From Nesterenkonia marinintestina (GTDB lineage Bacteria; Actinomycetota; Actinomycetes; Actinomycetales; Micrococcaceae), in the NCBI RefSeq assembly GCF_025420485.1, contig NZ_JAOEFD010000012.1, forward strand, positions 1-64,000: DNA of 64,000 nt, given 5' to 3'. The notes beneath the pieces are model-generated. The model saw nothing but the letters and a program-made list of their open reading frames with translations. It had not been told where the DNA came from and ran no database searches. Shown here piece after piece: positions 25,857 to 34,496 of this stretch (position 1 is its first letter; each line of letters starts with the position of its first letter). Made by a program: the position numbers and the translations under genes.

Positions 25857-28073
25857 CTACTGCTCCGGAGGGGCCGGAAGCTCCCGCCCGGTCAGCCGTC
25901 GGTAGGCGTCGAGGTAGCGTTCGCGGGTGGCGGCGACGACCTCGTCGGGCAGCGGTGGCGGGGCGACGTCGTCCGACCGCTTCCACCCCGACTCCGGGGA
26001 GGTCAGCCAGTCACGGACGAACTGCTTGTCGAAGGAGGCCTGGGCCCGTCCCGGTTCCCACTGCTCGGCCGGCCAGAACCGGGAGGAGTCCGGGGTCAGC
26101 ACCTCGTCGGCCAGGACCACGGAACCGTCGGCGTCGACCCCGAACTCCAGCTTGGTGTCGGCCAGGATCACTCCGGCCTCGCGGCATCGGGCCTCGGCGA
26201 TCCCGTAGATCCGCAGGGTGGCCGCGCGCAGCGCCTCAGCCTGCTCGGGGCCGACCCGGTCGGCCAGCTCGGCGAAGCTGATGTTCTCGTCGTGGCTCCC
26301 CTGCCGGGCCTTCGAGGACGGGGTGAAGATCGGCTCGGGGAGACGGGATCCGTCGGTCAGTCCCGCAGGAAGCCTGATCCCCGTCACGCCGCCGGACTGC
26401 TGGTACTCGGCCAGGACCGATCCGGTCAGGTGGCCGCGGGCGATGCACTCGGCCTCGATCATCTCCAGGTCCCGGCAGATCACCGCACGCCCGGCCACCG
26501 GCTCAGGCACCTCGGTGGAGACCACATGGTTGACGACGCCGGCCTCGGCGAGCGTCTCGAACCACCACAGGCTCAGCTGGGTCAGCACGCGACCCTTGTC
26601 CGGGATGGGGGTGGTCAGCACATGGTCATAGGCGCTGATCCTGTCGGTGGCGACCATCAGCAGGACCTCTTCGCCCTCCCATGCGGACCCGGGAGCGGGG
26701 CGGTACAGCTCGCGGACCTTCCCCGAGGCCGCGTGCCGCCATCCGGGCAGCTGCGGGGCGACCCGGATCCGTCCGGCGACCGCCGCGGCGGCGACGTCCG
26801 TGCGGTGCTGGGCCCCGTCGAAGGCGATCCGCTCCACCCCTGCGTAGGCACGGTCGGTGGCAGCGGCCAAGGTCGGTCCCGTGCCGACGACGGCGAGCAC
26901 GCGGCCCCCAGCGGTGACGATCTCGTCGTCCTCCTTGGCGGGGTTCGCCAGCGAGGTCCCGGCGTGGAGCACCGAGACTCCGTCGAGGGACTCCGCCTCC
27001 TCGGTCCCGGTGATGCGGTCGCCTTTCCGAGGTGCGTCCGGGTAGTCCTTGGCAGCCATCACCACGTCGACGGCGTAGCCGTCCGTCCAGTCGAGTCGGC
27101 GGTCGGCGCCCAGTGCGCCCGTGGAGCAGTCGTGGAGCAGTCCGCCCAGCGGGGTGTCGAGCCGCTGCAGCACGGCTTGGGTCTCGGGGTCCCCGAAGCG
27201 GGCGTTGAACTCGATCACCCGCACCCCGAGGGAGGTGACGGCGAGTCCGCAGTAGAGCACCCCCACGAAGGGCGTGCCGCGGCGGGTCATCTCCTCGAGG
27301 GTGGGTCTGGCGACGCGGTCCACCACGGTCTGCGTGAAGTCTCGGGTGACGCCGTCGTCGTGGGTCTCGGTGTAGTCGTCCAGCCAGTCCAGCGGCGTGT
27401 AGGCGCCCATGCCGCCGGTGTTGGGGCCGGCGTCGCCGTCGGAGAGGCGCTTGAAGTCCTGGGCGGGGCTCAGCGGCACCAAGTCGTGCCCGTCGGAGAG
27501 GACGAACAGGGAGACCTCGGGTCCGTCGAGGAACTCCTCGACGACGACGCTGCCGCCGGCGTCGATGCAGGCCTGCGCGTGGGCCACGGCGGCGTCCCGG
27601 TCCGAGGTGACGACGACCCCTTTGCCGGCGGCGAGCCCGTCGTCCTTGACCACATGCGGGGCGCCGAAGCGGTCCAGGGCCTCAGACGCGGTCTCGAGGT
27701 CTGCGGCGTGCACCGCGCCGGCGGTGGGAACGCCGGCGGCCTCCATGACCTCCTTGGCGAAGGCCTTCGAGGACTCCAGCCGTGCGGCCGCGCGGGACGG
27801 GCCGAAGACGGGGACCCCGGCCTCGCGGACCGCGTCGGCGACCCCGGCGGCCAGCGGCGCCTCGGGCCCGATGACCACGAGGTCGTAGCTCTGTTCGCGG
27901 ACCAGGGCGACCACGGCGTCGGTGTCCTGGGCCTCGACCCTGCGGCAGACGACCTCCCGGGAGATCCCGGCGTTGCCGGGTGCGGCCTCGACGCAGGTGA
28001 CGGACTCATCGCGCAGCAGGGCGCGGACGACGGCGTGCTCTCGGCCTCCGGGGCCCACCACAAGTACCTTCAC
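25857..28073 (-). CDS. purD-purC: Bifunctional PurD-PurC (GAR synthetase and SAICAR synthetase fusion)
   Basis: One uninterrupted frame of 738 residues holds two enzymes. Residues 1-432 are PurD: MKVLVVGPGGREHAVVRALL at the start, then the ATP-grasp segments DDGLAAGKGVVV and VIEFNARFGDPETQ. After a linker of about 15 residues, residues 446-738 are PurC: ASGKVRELY (449-457), VATDRISAYD and CIARGHLTGS, with the C-terminal LADTKLEFG and DSSRFWP. The two act at steps 2 and 7-8 of purine synthesis, not consecutively. In most relatives the genes are separate neighbours, so this looks like loss of a stop codon between adjacent genes. It leads the purine operon. Confidence 0.95.
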   Translation of the reverse strand: MKVLVVGPGGREHAVVRALLRDESVTCVEAAPGNAGISREVVCRRVEAQDTDAVVALVREQSYDLVVIGPEAPLAAGVADAVREAGVPVFGPSRAAARLESSKAFAKEVMEAAGVPTAGAVHAADLETASEALDRFGAPHVVKDDGLAAGKGVVVTSDRDAAVAHAQACIDAGGSVVVEEFLDGPEVSLFVLSDGHDLVPLSPAQDFKRLSDGDAGPNTGGMGAYTPLDWLDDYTETHDDGVTRDFTQTVVDRVARPTLEEMTRRGTPFVGVLYCGLAVTSLGVRVIEFNARFGDPETQAVLQRLDTPLGGLLHDCSTGALGADRRLDWTDGYAVDVVMAAKDYPDAPRKGDRITGTEEAESLDGVSVLHAGTSLANPAKEDDEIVTAGGRVLAVVGTGPTLAAATDRAYAGVERIAFDGAQHRTDVAAAAVAGRIRVAPQLPGWRHAASGKVRELYRPAPGSAWEGEEVLLMVATDRISAYDHVLTTPIPDKGRVLTQLSLWWFETLAEAGVVNHVVSTEVPEPVAGRAVICRDLEMIEAECIARGHLTGSVLAEYQQSGGVTGIRLPAGLTDGSRLPEPIFTPSSKARQGSHDENISFAELADRVGPEQAEALRAATLRIYGIAEARCREAGVILADTKLEFGVDADGSVVLADEVLTPDSSRFWPAEQWEPGRAQASFDKQFVRDWLTSPESGWKRSDDVAPPPLPDEVVAATRERYLDAYRRLTGRELPAPPEQ

Positions 28074-28121
28074 GGTGGTCCAGACTACCGGGCACGACGC
28101 GGCCCTGACTCTCCCTCATCC

Positions 28122-28185
28122 GTTGGGCGTTCCGCGTCGCTCAGAGGACCCCTGAGGGGTCCTTCGGCGACGCGGAACGCCCAAC
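28122..28185. repeat. 64-bp nearly perfect palindrome upstream of purDC
   Basis: Perfect 19-bp outer arms lie at 28122-28140 (GTTGGGCGTTCCGCGTCGC) and 28167-28185. Inside is a second perfect inverted repeat, AGGACCCCT (28145-28153) and AGGGGTCCT (28155-28163), offset by 4 and 3 unpaired bases. It lies between the divergent purDC and asparaginase genes, so it is not a terminator shared by converging genes. It could be a regulatory hairpin in the purDC leader, a protein-binding site or a mobile palindrome. Confidence 0.85.
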
Positions 28186-28277
28186 CGACGTCAGGTGCGC
28201 ACCATCCTGACCTCACGGATGCCCTCGGCGTCGTCCTCCGCATGGGTCCACGGTATCCCTCCACATAGACTGGGAGC

Positions 28278-29309
28278 ATGAGCGCAGACCGTCAGGGACC
28301 CACCGTGCACACCGCTTCAGCCGCCGACTCTGCGGAGCTGGCCTGGGTGACCCGTGCCGGCGTCGTCGAGTCACGACACATCGGCTCGATGGTCATGGTG
28401 GCCCCCGACGGACGGGTGCTGGAGTCCTTCGGCGCCCCGGAGCGGTCGATCTTCCCCCGCTCCACGCTGAAGCCCTTCCAGGCCGTCGCCTCGCTGCGCG
28501 CCGGGGCGCTGATCTCTCCGGAGGCGGTCGCGCTGGCCTGCGGATCCCACATCGGCACGCCCCGCCACCAGGAGCTCGCCGCCTCGGTGCTCGAGGCGGA
28601 GAAGCTCGACGTGTCGCACCTGAAGTGCCCGGAAGCCTACCCGCAGAGGGAGAAGGACAGGGTCGAGCACATCGCGGCGGGCCGGGAGAAGACGAAGCTC
28701 GCCTTCAACTGCTCCGGCAAGCACGCCGCCTTCCTCGCCGCCACCCGCACCCAGGGGTGGCGGCTGGCGACCTACGCCGAGCAGCACCACCCGCTGCAGC
28801 GCATCGTGCTGCAGGTCATCGAGGAGTACTGCGAGGAGACCCCGCAGGTCGTCGGCGTCGACGGCTGCGGCGCACCGGCCCCGGCGGTGAGTCTGACCGG
28901 ACTGGCCCGCGGATTCTCGAAGATCGCCTCGGCGACCTCCCGCCGCGACGCCGAGGTCCACGCCTTCACCGTGAACCAGGCGATGCTGGACTACTCCTGG
29001 GCCGTCCACGGCCGCGGTGAGGCGAACACCGTGGTCATGGAGGACCTCGGTGTGCTCGCCAAGCTCGGTGCCGAGGGCGTGCTGATCCTCGGCGCCCAAG
29101 ACGGGACCACGGTGGCGGTGAAGATCCTCGACGGCTCCGGCCGGGCTGCGAACCTCGTGGCTCTCAGCCTGCTCGCCGCCCGGGAGGTCGTCGACGTGGA
29201 GGACCTCGCCCCAGTGCTGAAGAAGATCGTCCACCCCATCACCGGCGGCTCCGACGGCGCCCAGGTCGGATCGCTGCGCCTGGCCCAGGACCTCCTGGAC
29301 CGGCTCTAG
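28278..29309 (+). CDS. Asparaginase II family protein
   Basis: The 343-residue protein matches the Asparaginase_II family (related to thermolabile Rhizobium-type asparaginase). Signatures are RSTLKPFQAVASLRAGAL, ALACGSHIGTPRHQELA, KLAFNCSGKHAAFLAATR and VDGCGAPAPAVSLTGLARGF, with a glycine-rich end ITGGSDGAQVG. These enzymes hydrolyse L-asparagine to aspartate and ammonia in the cytoplasm. GGGAGC precedes the ATG by about 8 bp. It starts a short operon with the SCP-like gene. Confidence 0.88.
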   Translation: MSADRQGPTVHTASAADSAELAWVTRAGVVESRHIGSMVMVAPDGRVLESFGAPERSIFPRSTLKPFQAVASLRAGALISPEAVALACGSHIGTPRHQELAASVLEAEKLDVSHLKCPEAYPQREKDRVEHIAAGREKTKLAFNCSGKHAAFLAATRTQGWRLATYAEQHHPLQRIVLQVIEEYCEETPQVVGVDGCGAPAPAVSLTGLARGFSKIASATSRRDAEVHAFTVNQAMLDYSWAVHGRGEANTVVMEDLGVLAKLGAEGVLILGAQDGTTVAVKILDGSGRAANLVALSLLAAREVVDVEDLAPVLKKIVHPITGGSDGAQVGSLRLAQDLLDRL

Positions 29310-29327
29310 GGCGAGGGGGACGCAGCG

Positions 29328-29708
29328 GTGGCACGACGACGGATCACCCCCGCCGACGGCCGCGCTGCGGTCGAGGCCTGGGCCGTGACCGCACACCCGG
29401 ACCGCCGCACCACGGCGACCGCCGTGCGTCACCTCTTGGAGGAGCTCGCCGATCGCGCCCCGGGGAACTCGGTGGAGGTGCGGGTGCCGCCCTTCGGCGT
29501 CACCCAATGCGTGGAGGGCCCGTCGCACACGCGGGGCACACCGCCGAACGTGGTGGAGGTCGATCCGGCCACCTGGTTGGGCCTCGCCGTCGGGCGGGAG
29601 TCTTGGGACTCCGCGCTCGCCGGCGGCCGGATCGCCGCCTCGGGGGTCCGCGCGGACCTCAGCGAACACCTGCCGCTGATGAGACTCACAGGCCACTCCG
29701 GCGCCTAG
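29328..29708 (+). CDS. Sterol carrier-like (SCP_3 type) small protein
   Basis: The 126-residue protein resembles the bacterial SCP orthologue domain of actinobacteria: RHLLEELADRAPGNSVEVRV, then VPPFGVTQCVEGPSHTRGTP and VEVDPATWLGLAVG. The domain is thought to bind lipids or other hydrophobic ligands; the true role is unknown. The start is GTG with GAGGGGG upstream. Its 3' end overlaps the stop of the convergent ABC exporter gene by 4 bp. Confidence 0.75.
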   Translation: MARRRITPADGRAAVEAWAVTAHPDRRTTATAVRHLLEELADRAPGNSVEVRVPPFGVTQCVEGPSHTRGTPPNVVEVDPATWLGLAVGRESWDSALAGGRIAASGVRADLSEHLPLMRLTGHSGA

Positions 29709-31600
29709 CTCCGCATCGTCTCCTCCCAGGCGCGGTGCAGCCGGGCGTAGTAACCGTCCCCGACGGCGAGCTCCTCGGGCGGGCCGTCCTCGATGATGCG
29801 GCCGTCGTCGACCACCAGCACGCGGTCGGCCACGGCCACGGTGGAGAGCCGGTGGGCGATGATCAGCGCCGTCCGCCGTCCCAGCAGCCGGTGCAGGCCG
29901 TGCTGGACGAGCTGCTCGCTGGGCAGATCCAGGGATGAGGTCGCCTCATCCAGGATCAGCACAGTGGGGTCGGCCAGGAACGCCCGGGCGAAGGACACCA
30001 GCTGGCGCTGCCCGGCCGAGAGGCGTCCGCCGCGCTTGTTGACGTCGGTGTCGTAGCCCTCGGGCAGCGCCTCGACGAACCGGTCGGCCCCGACCGCTCG
30101 GGCCGCGGCGGCGATCTCCTCGGCGGAGGCCTCGGGGCGTCCCAGCGCGATGTTCTCGGCGATGGTCCCGGAGAACATGAACGCCTCCTGGGTGACCATG
30201 GCGATGTGTCGGTTCCGATCCGTCTGTGCGAGCTCGCGCAGGTCGACTCCGTCGAGGCGCACCGCACCCTCGGTGACGTCGTAGAACCGTGCCAGCAGCT
30301 TCACCAGCGTCGACTTTCCGGCCCCCGTGCGTCCGACCACGGCCACCGTCTGACCGGCCGGGATGTGCAGGTCGGTACGGTGCAGCACCTCCGGCGACTC
30401 CGGGGTGTAGCGGAAGGTGACGCCCTCGAGGTCCACGCGTCCCGACCCCTCCGGCAGCGGCGTCGGCTCGGCGGGCTCGGTCACGGTCGGCTCCTCCTCG
30501 AGGAGTCCGGAGACCTTCTCCAGTGCGGCGGTGGCCGACTGGAACGCGTTGTAGAACATCGCCATCATCTCGACGGGCTGGAACACCCGGCGCGTGGCCA
30601 GCACGAGCGCCACCAGCACACCCACTTCGAGGGCGCCGTCGAGCACGCGGAACCCTCCCCACACCAGCACGGCGACCATCGTGACGTTTCCGATGGCCAT
30701 CAGGGCCGGCTGCAGCACGCCGAACAGGCTCACCGAGGCGACGGTGTCCCGGCGGTAGTCCTCGGTCAGCCGCCGGTACCGCGCCGACCGCGAATGCTCC
30801 CGTCGGAACGCCTGCACCGCACGGATGCCGGTCATGGTCTCCATGAAGTGCACGATCATCCGCGCCGAGGAGATCCGGGTCCGTCGGTAGGCGACCTCGG
30901 AACGGCGCTGGTACCAGCGCACCACCATCGCGATCGGCACTGCCGCGGCGGCGAGCAGGAGTCCGGACCGCCAGTCGAGGATGACGATGGAGGCCGCGGT
31001 GAAGGACATGAACATCAGCCCGGAGACCAGTGAGTTGACCCCCTGGTCGAGGAGCTCGCGCAGCGACTCCAGATCCGAGGTCTGCCGGGAGATGACCCGC
31101 CCCGAGGTGTAGTCCTCATGGAACTCGAGGCTCAGCCGCTGGGTCTTGCGGAACACGCGGCGGCGCAGGGTGAACAGCATCTGCTGTGAGACCTCGGCGG
31201 TGGTGCGCGTGTAGACCCAGGTCAGCACCCCGGCGGCCAGCGCGCACAGCACGTAGGTCAGCCCGGGCAGCCACATGCCGGAGGCGTAGCCGTCGGTCGC
31301 CCGCGGCAGCCCCCAGTCGATGGCCCAGGCGATGATCAGAGGAGTGGCCGCCTGCGCCGCCTGGGCGACGGTCACGCACAGTGCGGTCACCAGCAGCTTC
31401 AGCCGCACTCCGACGGAGAGCTCGACGAGCAGCCGCCACGACCGTCGGCGCATGAACCGCCGCTCGGGCTTCTCCAGGTCCACCTGCTCCTCACCGGCCG
31501 TGCCGCGCAGGTGGTCGAAGCGGTGCTCGTCCGGCTCGGCCTCCCGGTGCGGGCGCCGCGGCCGTCCGCCGCGCGGCTGTCCTGCGGTCCATGGAGTCAC
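29705..31600 (-). CDS. ABC exporter half-transporter with canonical ATPase
   Basis: The GTG at 31600, overlapping the partner's stop (GTGA), gives 631 residues. An ABC type-1 exporter membrane domain with six helices spans about 60-350. The ATPase follows with Walker A VVGRTGAGKSTLVK, Q-loop VTQEAFMFSG, signature LSAGQRQLVSFARA, Walker B VLILDEATSSLD with its catalytic Glu, and the switch His in IIAHRLSTV. It pairs with the preceding gene as a heterodimer and has the intact catalytic site. The substrate is unknown, with lipid, peptide and drug all possible. An in-frame ATG at 31618 is less likely because it lies inside the partner gene. Confidence 0.92.
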   Translation of the reverse strand: MTPWTAGQPRGGRPRRPHREAEPDEHRFDHLRGTAGEEQVDLEKPERRFMRRRSWRLLVELSVGVRLKLLVTALCVTVAQAAQAATPLIIAWAIDWGLPRATDGYASGMWLPGLTYVLCALAAGVLTWVYTRTTAEVSQQMLFTLRRRVFRKTQRLSLEFHEDYTSGRVISRQTSDLESLRELLDQGVNSLVSGLMFMSFTAASIVILDWRSGLLLAAAAVPIAMVVRWYQRRSEVAYRRTRISSARMIVHFMETMTGIRAVQAFRREHSRSARYRRLTEDYRRDTVASVSLFGVLQPALMAIGNVTMVAVLVWGGFRVLDGALEVGVLVALVLATRRVFQPVEMMAMFYNAFQSATAALEKVSGLLEEEPTVTEPAEPTPLPEGSGRVDLEGVTFRYTPESPEVLHRTDLHIPAGQTVAVVGRTGAGKSTLVKLLARFYDVTEGAVRLDGVDLRELAQTDRNRHIAMVTQEAFMFSGTIAENIALGRPEASAEEIAAAARAVGADRFVEALPEGYDTDVNKRGGRLSAGQRQLVSFARAFLADPTVLILDEATSSLDLPSEQLVQHGLHRLLGRRTALIIAHRLSTVAVADRVLVVDDGRIIEDGPPEELAVGDGYYARLHRAWEETMRS

Positions 31601-33510
31601 AGCCGGTCGCCTCCCCACAGGCTCTCGGCGGTCGGCTCGGGGCTCATCACCGCACGGTAGGTCTCGCTGCGGGCCAGCAGCTCCGCATGGGTGCCGACGT
31701 CGACGATGCGTCCTTCGTGGAGCATCGCGACCCGGTCGGCCAGTGCGACGGTGGAGGGCCGGTGGGCCACCAGCAGCGTGGTGGTGTCGGTCAGCACCTC
31801 GCGCAGCCGCCCGGTGACCCGCTCCTCGGTGCGGACGTCCAGCGCGGAGAGCGGATCGTCGAGCAGCAGCACCGACGGTCGGGCCGCGATGGCGCGGGCC
31901 AGGGCCAGCCGCTGTCGCTGCCCTCCGGAGAGGCTCAGGCCCTCCTCGCCCACGGCGGTGTCCTCACGTGCGGGCAGTGCGGCGACGAACTCGGCGTCGG
32001 CGACCCGAAGGGCCTCACGGAGCCTGGCCTCGTACTCCTCGTCCGTGTCCGTCCCGCGCGGCGGATGCCGGGGGTCGTCGGGCTCCCGACCCCACCCGGT
32101 GCCCAGCAGCACGTTCTCGCGGACCGAGGCGGAGAACAGCGTGGGGTCCTCGAAGGCCACGGCCACGCGGGAGCGGAGGTCGGCGAGGTCGAAGTCCCGG
32201 ACGTCGATCCCGTCGACGCGGACCGAGCCGGAGACGACGTCGTAGAGACGGGGCACCAGATTCAGCAGGGTGGAGGTCCCGCCGCCGGTCTCCGAGACCA
32301 GGGCCAGGGTCTCGCCCCGCTCCACGGTGAGGCTGAGCCCCCGGAGCAGCGGAGCGGACTCCTCCGACGACCCGGGGAAGCGGAAGACGACGTCGTCGAA
32401 CTCCACCGTCCCCCGCTCCGGGGCGGTGCGGGGCTCCTCGGGGGAGACGATCTCCGGCTCGAGGTCGACCACATCGATGTGGCGGTCGATGGCCGTCTTG
32501 GACATGAAGGTCATCCCCAGCAGCATCCCGAGGCCCTCCAGCGGAGCCTTGAGCACGGCCGCCGTGGCGAAGAACGCGGCCAGGGCTCCGACGGTGAGGT
32601 CGCCCCCGGCGGCGACCTGCTGCAGGCCGATGAGCAGGCACACCCCCAGGGCCAGTTCGGGCAGCCCGATCATGATCAGCTGGAAGCGGGCCAGAGTGTG
32701 GGCCTTGGCGATCTCACGGCCCCTCAACGACTGCGCCTGCCCGACGAACGAGCCGAGGGCATACTCCTCACGGCCGAAGGCCTTGAGCACGCGGATGCCG
32801 TGCACCGACTCCTCCACCGCTGTGGCCACCTCGCCGGCCTGGTCCTGGGCCGAGCGGGAGAGCCGCATGTACTCCCGGCGGAACCGCGGACCGGCCAGCA
32901 GGAGGGGAACCGCGGCGACGACGAAGACGGACGTCAGCAGAGGTGAGAGCGAGAGCATCAGCCCGAAGCCGACGAGCAGCGAGACCGCCGAGGTCACCAG
33001 CATCACCGAGCCGAAGGCGAACCAGCGGCGGATCACGTTGAGGTCGCTGATCGCACGGGACTGCAGCTGGCCGGCTCCCCACGAGGCGTGGAACGAGGCC
33101 GGCAGATCCTGCAGCACGTCGAAGAGCCGATTCCGCATCGCGGTCTCCGCGCCGGAGGCCGGGGGGAGGATGAAGAACCGACGCAGGTAGATGAGTCCGG
33201 CCTGGGCGAGGCCCATGACCAGCATCACCCCGCCGGCGATCCACACTGCAGAGGCCGCCGCCCCGGGATCCAGGAGGGCGTCGACCAGCAGCTGCAGCAC
33301 CTGGGGGATGACCAGGGCGAGCACGGCGGCGAGCACGGCGCTCACCAGTCCGGCGACCCATCGGGTGCGGATCCCCTCGAGATAGATGTCGAGCCGGGCC
33401 AGCGCCTCACGCAGGGTGCGCGCCGGGGACCCGGAGTCTCGTGGGGCGATGGACGCGGTGCGGATGGCTGAGGTGCTCCTCGATGCGGACTGTCGGCGGC
33501 GGAGTCCCAT
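31597..33510 (-). CDS. ABC exporter half-transporter with degenerate ATPase
   Basis: The ATG at 33510 has GGAGG 6 bp upstream and gives 637 residues; the frame is open further upstream but without family sequence. Six membrane helices precede the ATPase. Walker A reads VSETGGGTSTLL, where the essential Lys is Thr412. Walker B reads VLLLDDPLSALD, where the catalytic Glu is Asp552. The signature LSLSGGQRQRLALARA is intact. Heterodimeric exporters normally have one degenerate site, but loss of the Walker A lysine is rarer than loss of the Glu. It is translationally coupled to the intact partner gene. Confidence 0.92.
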   Translation of the reverse strand: MGLRRRQSASRSTSAIRTASIAPRDSGSPARTLREALARLDIYLEGIRTRWVAGLVSAVLAAVLALVIPQVLQLLVDALLDPGAAASAVWIAGGVMLVMGLAQAGLIYLRRFFILPPASGAETAMRNRLFDVLQDLPASFHASWGAGQLQSRAISDLNVIRRWFAFGSVMLVTSAVSLLVGFGLMLSLSPLLTSVFVVAAVPLLLAGPRFRREYMRLSRSAQDQAGEVATAVEESVHGIRVLKAFGREEYALGSFVGQAQSLRGREIAKAHTLARFQLIMIGLPELALGVCLLIGLQQVAAGGDLTVGALAAFFATAAVLKAPLEGLGMLLGMTFMSKTAIDRHIDVVDLEPEIVSPEEPRTAPERGTVEFDDVVFRFPGSSEESAPLLRGLSLTVERGETLALVSETGGGTSTLLNLVPRLYDVVSGSVRVDGIDVRDFDLADLRSRVAVAFEDPTLFSASVRENVLLGTGWGREPDDPRHPPRGTDTDEEYEARLREALRVADAEFVAALPAREDTAVGEEGLSLSGGQRQRLALARAIAARPSVLLLDDPLSALDVRTEERVTGRLREVLTDTTTLLVAHRPSTVALADRVAMLHEGRIVDVGTHAELLARSETYRAVMSPEPTAESLWGGDRL

Positions 33511-33533
33511 TCTACGCCTCCGGCCGATTCTGT

Positions 33534-34496
33534 TCACAGGTGCAACAGGGCATTCCCGGCACGGGCGGGCACGAGGTCGATGACGCAGGCTTCGGGCGGA
33601 CAGTTCAGACGGAACGGGGCCCGGACGACGGTCCCGACGCCCGCCGAGACGTGCAGCGCGACGCTCCGTCCGTCGCCGGCGGTCACCGTCGAGACACCCT
33701 TGGCCTGCCGTCGGGGCAGGTCGCAGTTCGTGGTCAGGGCGACCTCTCCGGGCAGGCACACCTGACCCCCGTGGGTGTGGCCGGCCAGGACGAGGTCCGC
33801 GCCCGTGTCGGAGAACTGCGACAGCACCCGGCCCATCGGAGCGTGTGCGACACCGATGCGCAGGGCGTCGCCCTGGGCCGCGTCGGCGGGCCAGCCGGCG
33901 AACCGGTCGCGTCCGATGTGGGGGTCGTCGACGCCGGAGAGCTGCACCGGTCGCCCGCCGACCGTCATCTGCAGAGACCTGTTGGTCAGATCGCTCCACC
34001 CCGAGTCCGTCAGGTGGGCGAAGAACGAGCGCCACGGCAGCTGCGGCGGATCGGCGGCCAACCTCGACGGCCTCCACAGGTAGGCCAGCGGGTTCCTGCG
34101 CCGGGCGATGTAGTAGTCGTTCGACCCGGGGACGAACACTCCGGGGAACCGCCGCAGCGGCTCCAGGGCCTCCAGGACCTCCGGGACCGACTCCGGGTAG
34201 GCGAGGTTGTCCCCGGTGTTCACGACCAGATCCGGGTCCGTCTCGGCCAGGGAGCGCAGCCATCGAGCCTTGTGCCGCTGCCCGGGCACATAGTGGATGT
34301 CGGAGACGTGGAGGATGCGCAACGGAGGCGAGCCGGCAGGCAGCACCTCGATCTCATGGTGTCGGAGGCGGAACCGCTGGGCGGCGACGCTCCGTCCGTA
34401 GGCGACCATGCCGAGGCCGATCCCGGCCGTCGCAGTCAGGCCGATGCCGAGGATCAGCGGAGTCGACGGGGCCGCGGCGGGGCGGCCCGACGTCAT
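33534..34496 (-). CDS. Metallophosphoesterase
   Basis: The 320-residue protein has an N-terminal membrane segment (PLILGIGLTATAGIGLGMVA, about 13-32). The calcineurin-like metal-site motifs follow: ILHVSDIHY, VVNTGDNLA, VPGSNDYY in place of the usual GNHD, and VLAGHTHGGQV. These match YkuE-type membrane-anchored phosphoesterases, which hydrolyse phospholipid headgroups or UDP-linked lipids. Its start overlaps the PBP stop (ATGA), and it ends 23 bp before the ABC exporter gene, so it is co-transcribed with the PBP. GSND is seen in actinobacterial members as far as I recall. Confidence 0.88.
   Translation of the reverse strand: MTSGRPAAAPSTPLILGIGLTATAGIGLGMVAYGRSVAAQRFRLRHHEIEVLPAGSPPLRILHVSDIHYVPGQRHKARWLRSLAETDPDLVVNTGDNLAYPESVPEVLEALEPLRRFPGVFVPGSNDYYIARRRNPLAYLWRPSRLAADPPQLPWRSFFAHLTDSGWSDLTNRSLQMTVGGRPVQLSGVDDPHIGRDRFAGWPADAAQGDALRIGVAHAPMGRVLSQFSDTGADLVLAGHTHGGQVCLPGEVALTTNCDLPRRQAKGVSTVTAGDGRSVALHVSAGVGTVVRAPFRLNCPPEACVIDLVPARAGNALLHL

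Noticed and set aside
25845-28268. An 807-codon open frame on the plus strand
   Set aside because: It is an antisense shadow of purDC created by GC-rich third positions. Its sequence is rich in G, V, H and Q with no family motif.
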